Below, one piece after another: positions 60,960 through 64,000 of a stretch of DNA of 64,000 bases. The DNA comes from CAWJMF01 sp963843945. GTDB taxonomy: Bacteria > Vulcanimicrobiota > Vulcanimicrobiia > Vulcanimicrobiales > Vulcanimicrobiaceae. The notes beneath the pieces are model-generated. The model made no database searches, was not told where the DNA came from, and saw nothing but the letters and a program-made list of their open reading frames with translations. Position numbers and translations under genes: made by a program. The stretch is taken from contig CAWJMF010000002.1 of the NCBI GenBank assembly GCA_963843945.1, positions 1,054,001 through 1,118,000 on the forward strand, in the 5' to 3' direction. Within the stretch, counting starts at the first letter, position 1; the number at the start of each line of letters is the position of its first letter.

Positions 60960-62255
60960 TTGAATCGACTCGTAACGCGGTTCGTCACTGGTATGGCGAC
61001 CTTCGCGTTCGGGATCGTCGCTTTGACAGCGCACGCTGCCAGCCCGGCTCTCGCTCAAGCAGCGGCTCCGGACTTCGGCACGCCGCCGTCTGGTGAAGTC
61101 CCGATCCTATATAACGACCAACACGTCTACTCGAAGCCTGACAGACTGAAGCAAGGAAGACTCCTGGCCGCTTTGGTGCGTGGGAGCACCGTCCTTGTGC
61201 CGCTCCGTTCGATGTTCGAGCAAATGGGCGCCACGGTTTCGTACAATCCGGCGACCAAGACGGTCGACGTTTCTAAGCCCGGCGCCGACGTCCAAGTGAC
61301 GGTCGGTAAGGCCGAAGTCACCATCAACGGCGAGAGCCGTCCGCTCGACGTTCCGCCCGAGATCTACAAGGGCTCCGTCGTCGTTCCGGTTCGCGTCATC
61401 TCGGAAGGCATGGGCGCCTACGTTCTGTGGGTTCCTGAGAAGCGCGTCGTCGTCGTGCGGTATATCCCGCCGACCCCGCCGCCCACTCCTCCGCCGGCCC
61501 CGCCGCCGCCGCCGCCGACCCCGGCTCCGGTGATCACGCCGCCGCCGCCGCCACCGCCGACCCCCACGCCGAAGCCGAAGGCCAAGCCGGAAGCTTTCAT
61601 CGCGGGCGACGCGCTGTTCTCACCCCAGACCTATAACGAGTTCTCGCCGGGACAACGCGGCAACACCTCGTTTGGCGGACGCATCGGGTACACGTTCCCG
61701 ATCGGCAACCTCGCGTTCTTGGCCGAAGGCCAGTACCAAAAGTTCATCACCGTTCACCCTGCCGGCGCGAACTTCGGTTGCCCGGGTTCGTCGGGATGCG
61801 TTACGGTGCTGGGCACGAGCGGTAACCAGACGTACGTTCCGAGCTTCACGGCGCAGAGCCTCGACCTCGACGGTCGCATCGGTATCGGCGTCATCGGACC
61901 GAAGATCTACGTCGTGGGCAGCTACATTGGCGTCAACACCAACTACGGCTACCCGAACCTGACCGGACTCGGCTTCGGTCTCGAGAAGTTGCCGAACCTC
62001 AATCACCTGATCGACATCTACGGCCACTTCATCTACTACCCGGTGATCAGCGGTAACTACAATCCCGCCGGTGCACCGTCGCTCCAGCTCCAGTACATCT
62101 ACTACACGTACCAGGGTGGTATCTCGATCTCGATTCCGAGCACGCCGATCTTCCTCGAAGGCGGCTACATCGGAGACCACGGCATTCCGAAGACGAACGC
62201 TCCGGCGCCGACGACGGACCATGGTGTCTACGCGGGTCTCGGTATCCACTTCTAA
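60960..62255 (+). CDS. Stalk-domain outer-membrane barrel protein, copy 1
   Basis: A 431-aa envelope protein. The signal peptide spans residues 1-33. A copper-amine-oxidase-N-like 'stalk' domain follows at about 45-168 (L-V-P-L-R-S-M-F-E-Q-M-G-A and V-V-P-V-R-V-I-S-E-G-M-G-A-Y), then a Pro/Thr/Lys linker at about 170-212, and a C-terminal beta-rich domain ending in Y-A-G-L-G-I-H-F. The final Phe is the usual outer-membrane barrel signal. The TTG start has a perfect AGGAGG at 7 nt, so expression is probably high. A hairpin terminator follows. Copy 2 at 62361 has the same layout. It may tether the outer membrane to the wall (inference). Confidence 0.82.
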   Translation: MNRLVTRFVTGMATFAFGIVALTAHAASPALAQAAAPDFGTPPSGEVPILYNDQHVYSKPDRLKQGRLLAALVRGSTVLVPLRSMFEQMGATVSYNPATKTVDVSKPGADVQVTVGKAEVTINGESRPLDVPPEIYKGSVVVPVRVISEGMGAYVLWVPEKRVVVVRYIPPTPPPTPPPAPPPPPPTPAPVITPPPPPPPTPTPKPKAKPEAFIAGDALFSPQTYNEFSPGQRGNTSFGGRIGYTFPIGNLAFLAEGQYQKFITVHPAGANFGCPGSSGCVTVLGTSGNQTYVPSFTAQSLDLDGRIGIGVIGPKIYVVGSYIGVNTNYGYPNLTGLGFGLEKLPNLNHLIDIYGHFIYYPVISGNYNPAGAPSLQLQYIYYTYQGGISISIPSTPIFLEGGYIGDHGIPKTNAPAPTTDHGVYAGLGIHF

Positions 62256-62282
62256 ATCCGGATGGTCCGGACGGAAACCATG

Positions 62283-62320
62283 GAGCCTCGCCGTTCTTCG
62301 GAACGGCGGGGCTCTTCTCT
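62283..62320 (+). terminator. Rho-independent terminator with UUCG tetraloop
   Basis: A 14-bp stem (62283-62296 with 62301-62314, one G-T pair) closes a TTCG tetraloop and is followed by TTCTCTT. It lies 28 bp after the stop of the first stalk-barrel gene, so the two paralogues are probably transcribed or at least dosed separately. Confidence 0.85.
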
Positions 62321-62360
62321 TAGGTAGGCGAGCGCTCGAGCACCGTCGTACTCGGCCGGT

Positions 62361-63656
62361 ATGAAAGCGACTCGAATTCTCGCGCCGGCAGCGCTCGCGC
62401 TGCTCGCGCTTCTCGCGGCGCCCGCGAGCCAGCGCCCGGCGCTGGCGCAGACGGGGGCCGGAGATTTCGGGTCGCCGCCCTCGGGCGAAGTGCCGATCCT
62501 CTTCAACGACCGGCACGTCTACGCGACGCCCGACAAAGAGAAAAAGAGTCGCGTCCTCGCCGCGCTGGTCCGCGGCGGAACGATTCTCGTACCGCTGCGC
62601 TCGATGTTCGAAGCGATGGGCGCGACCGTGAACTACTACGCCGCCACCAAAAGCGTCGAGGTCTCGAAGGTCGGCGCGGACGTGAAGCTCACGCTCGACA
62701 AGCCCGAAGTTACGATCAACGGCGAGATCCGCCCGCTCGACGTGCCGCCGACGATGTACCAAGGTACGATCGTCGTGCCCGTGCGCGTCATCTCGGAAGG
62801 CATGGGGGCGTACGTGCTATGGGTTCCGGAAAAACGGCTGGTCGTCGTGCGCTACATCGTCGCGCCGCCGGCACCCGCACCGGCAACGCCGCCCCCGACG
62901 CCGCCTCCGACGCCGCTCGCCAGCGCTCCGCCACTGCCGCCGCCACCCTCGCTTCCGCCCGCCAAAGTCACGCCGTCTCCGTACGAGAAATTCATCGTCG
63001 GCGACTATCTCATCTCGCCGAAAGTCTATAACGAGTTCAGCCCGGGTAACACCGGCTCCGACGGCTATCGCGCCGCCGGCGCGCTCGAGTTTCCGTTCTT
63101 CGGTTTTCCGTGGGAAGTCGGCGCCGATTATCGCACGTACTCGTATCCGCATAACGCCGGCGCGCCCGGACCCTGTCCCGATTCGGGCAATCAGGGCTGC
63201 GTGAACGTCATCGGCGGTCAAGGGAAACAGACCTACGTGCCGGCGTTCAGCGCGCGCGAATCCAGTTTAGAGGGTCAGTTCGGCCTGAAGATCGCCGACC
63301 CGCGCATCTATCTCGACTTCGGTTACGAGCAACGCACGAATAACTACGGGTATCCCGCCGAATCCGGCATCGGTATCGGCCTCAACAAGTTACCCGACCT
63401 CGAACGGTCGCTCTCGTTCTACGGGAGCTTCTTCTACTATCCGTCGATCGCGGGCACGTTTCAAAACGGCACGGCCGCAGCCGATAAGCTCGAGTACAGC
63501 ACGATCAACTGGAGCGTCGGCGCCGCGCTTTCGTTCCCGAAATTCCCGGTGTATCTGGACTTCGGCTTCGCCGGCGAAAACGGCTCCGCCAAGAAGTCCG
63601 CGCCGGAAGGCTATTCGTACGGCAGTCCGTACGCCGGACTCGGAGTGCACTTCTAA
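62361..63656 (+). CDS. Stalk-domain outer-membrane barrel protein, copy 2
   Basis: A 431-aa paralogue of the preceding gene and of identical length. The signal peptide covers residues 1-30, the stalk domain about 40-165 (nearly the same as copy 1, for example L-V-P-L-R-S-M-F-E-A-M-G-A and V-I-S-E-G-M-G-A-Y-V-L-W-V-P-E-K-R), the Pro/Ala/Thr linker about 168-210, and a beta-rich C-terminal part ending Y-A-G-L-G-V-H-F. Barrel sequences diverge more than stalk sequences. Each copy has a Cys pair in an equivalent predicted loop (C-P-G-S-S-G-C in copy 1, C-P-D-S-G-N-Q-G-C here), possibly a disulfide loop. The start is ATG. Confidence 0.82.
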   Translation: MKATRILAPAALALLALLAAPASQRPALAQTGAGDFGSPPSGEVPILFNDRHVYATPDKEKKSRVLAALVRGGTILVPLRSMFEAMGATVNYYAATKSVEVSKVGADVKLTLDKPEVTINGEIRPLDVPPTMYQGTIVVPVRVISEGMGAYVLWVPEKRLVVVRYIVAPPAPAPATPPPTPPPTPLASAPPLPPPPSLPPAKVTPSPYEKFIVGDYLISPKVYNEFSPGNTGSDGYRAAGALEFPFFGFPWEVGADYRTYSYPHNAGAPGPCPDSGNQGCVNVIGGQGKQTYVPAFSARESSLEGQFGLKIADPRIYLDFGYEQRTNNYGYPAESGIGIGLNKLPDLERSLSFYGSFFYYPSIAGTFQNGTAAADKLEYSTINWSVGAALSFPKFPVYLDFGFAGENGSAKKSAPEGYSYGSPYAGLGVHF

Positions 63657-63688
63657 GCGACGCACTTCGGTCGACAGCATGCCTGTCG

Positions 63689-64000
63689 CTATGGACTCGG
63701 GTACGCTTGGGCCCTGAGGAGCGGTTGTAGGACGATTATTTGCAGCGGTTGACCCGTTCGATGGCCTAATGCCAGAATGCGCCCCCGGTTGTCGACGCTA
63801 AAAGCCGCGACGACATGCCAGCCCCGATCAGAGATGCAGTCGTCGAGAGTAGCAATTTTCGACGGTTGCTTCACGTTCGTCGCGAACGCTGAATCGCCGA
63901 CTCTTCCTACGACGGTTCCATCCGGGGAAATTGCGTAAGCGGTACCCATTTTTCGAGAAAGCACGATCGTCTTACCTCGACTCCAAACTACAGGCCTGCC
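63689..64000 (-). CDS. HAF-type extracellular repeat protein (3' end only)
   Basis: The last 103 codons of a leftward gene that enters from the right edge; the frame stays open to position 64000. The sequence pattern P-V-V-W-S-R-G-K-T, A-Y-A-I-S-P-D-G-T-V-V-G-R and A-F-S-V-D-N-R-G-R-I-L-A-L-G is that of HAF-type extracellular repeats (V-L-W-x-x-G-x ... A-x-x-I-N-x-x-G-x-V-V-G). Such proteins are usually secreted propellers of unknown function. It is less GC-biased than its neighbours. The N-terminal part cannot be judged. Confidence 0.6.
   Translation of the reverse strand, partial: GRPVVWSRGKTIVLSRKMGTAYAISPDGTVVGRVGDSAFATNVKQPSKIATLDDCISDRGWHVVAAFSVDNRGRILALGHRTGQPLQIIVLQPLLRAQAYPSP

Noticed and set aside
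63675..63691. Hairpin CGACAG-CATGC-CTGTCG after the second stalk-barrel gene as a terminator
   Set aside because: The stem is only 6 bp and no T-run follows, so it does not qualify as an intrinsic terminator.

Overview
The window is a 64 kb, GC-rich, gene-dense bacterial chromosome segment. No rRNA, tRNA, insertion sequence, phage gene or CRISPR array was recognised. The cell is diderm: there is a TolC-type channel, a POTRA protein, a periplasmic adaptor and two predicted outer-membrane barrels ending in phenylalanine. GTG and TTG starts are common. Neighbouring genes are often coupled through GTGA, ATGA or TTGA overlaps. The mix of copper-amine-oxidase-N 'stalk' proteins, PEGA, HAF and GloVer repeat proteins and tandem family-5 solute-binding proteins would fit Candidatus Eremiobacterota (WPS-2). 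That assignment is inference; no marker phylogeny could be run.

Layout. 1-219: left-facing start of a kdp potassium-pump operon (a 30-aa membrane peptide, kdpF, first codons of kdpA). 327-2638: CPA1 antiporter, membrane-anchored GAF protein and a small hypothetical. 2722-9935: a left-facing operon of response regulator, histidine kinase, mutL, miaA, hfq, dapF and a radical SAM protein. 10001-10412: regulatory repeats and a divergent STAS gene. 10555-16995: a PhzF protein facing a PEGA-miaB-mutS-POTRA operon. 17058-20452: Der fused in frame to PlsY, then efp and a TauE permease. 20514-28390: nitroreductase, methyltransferase, cyclase-ATPase regulator, SprT, then TPR protein, M55 peptidase and prephenate dehydratase, and a DUF2867-like protein. 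28501-33149: secreted protein, drug-efflux MFS with a divergent ArsR regulator and a palindromic operator, methyltransferase, YciI and APH proteins.

33146-38769: two secreted repeat (propeller-type) proteins, CopC-CopD with a Met/His-rich secreted partner, a second STAS gene behind a structured leader, and a membrane protein. 38829-42957: XRE-ATPase regulator, DUF4239 membrane protein and a coiled-coil protein. 43021-46207: DUF779 plus aldehyde dehydrogenase, divergent from alcohol dehydrogenase, forming an ethanol/acetaldehyde module. 46227-49121: NDH-2, a 33-aa membrane peptide, an amidase-like protein and a divergent M50 protease. 49193-51503: PanE-like reductase and a GT87-like membrane protein. 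51424-59901: a left-facing run of periplasmic adaptor, TolC, three family-5 solute-binding proteins and cytochrome c, with no permease or ATPase. 60024-64000: hotdog thioesterase, a 540-bp gap holding a decayed flavoprotein fragment, two stalk-barrel paralogues separated by a terminator, and the end of a HAF-type repeat protein.

The most unusual points are the der-plsY fusion, the adaptor-TolC-triple-SBP-cytochrome run, the stalk-linker-barrel pair as possible envelope tethers, the two-component system at the head of the mutL operon with 11-bp-spaced repeats at its promoter, and several genes with broken or non-standard starts.
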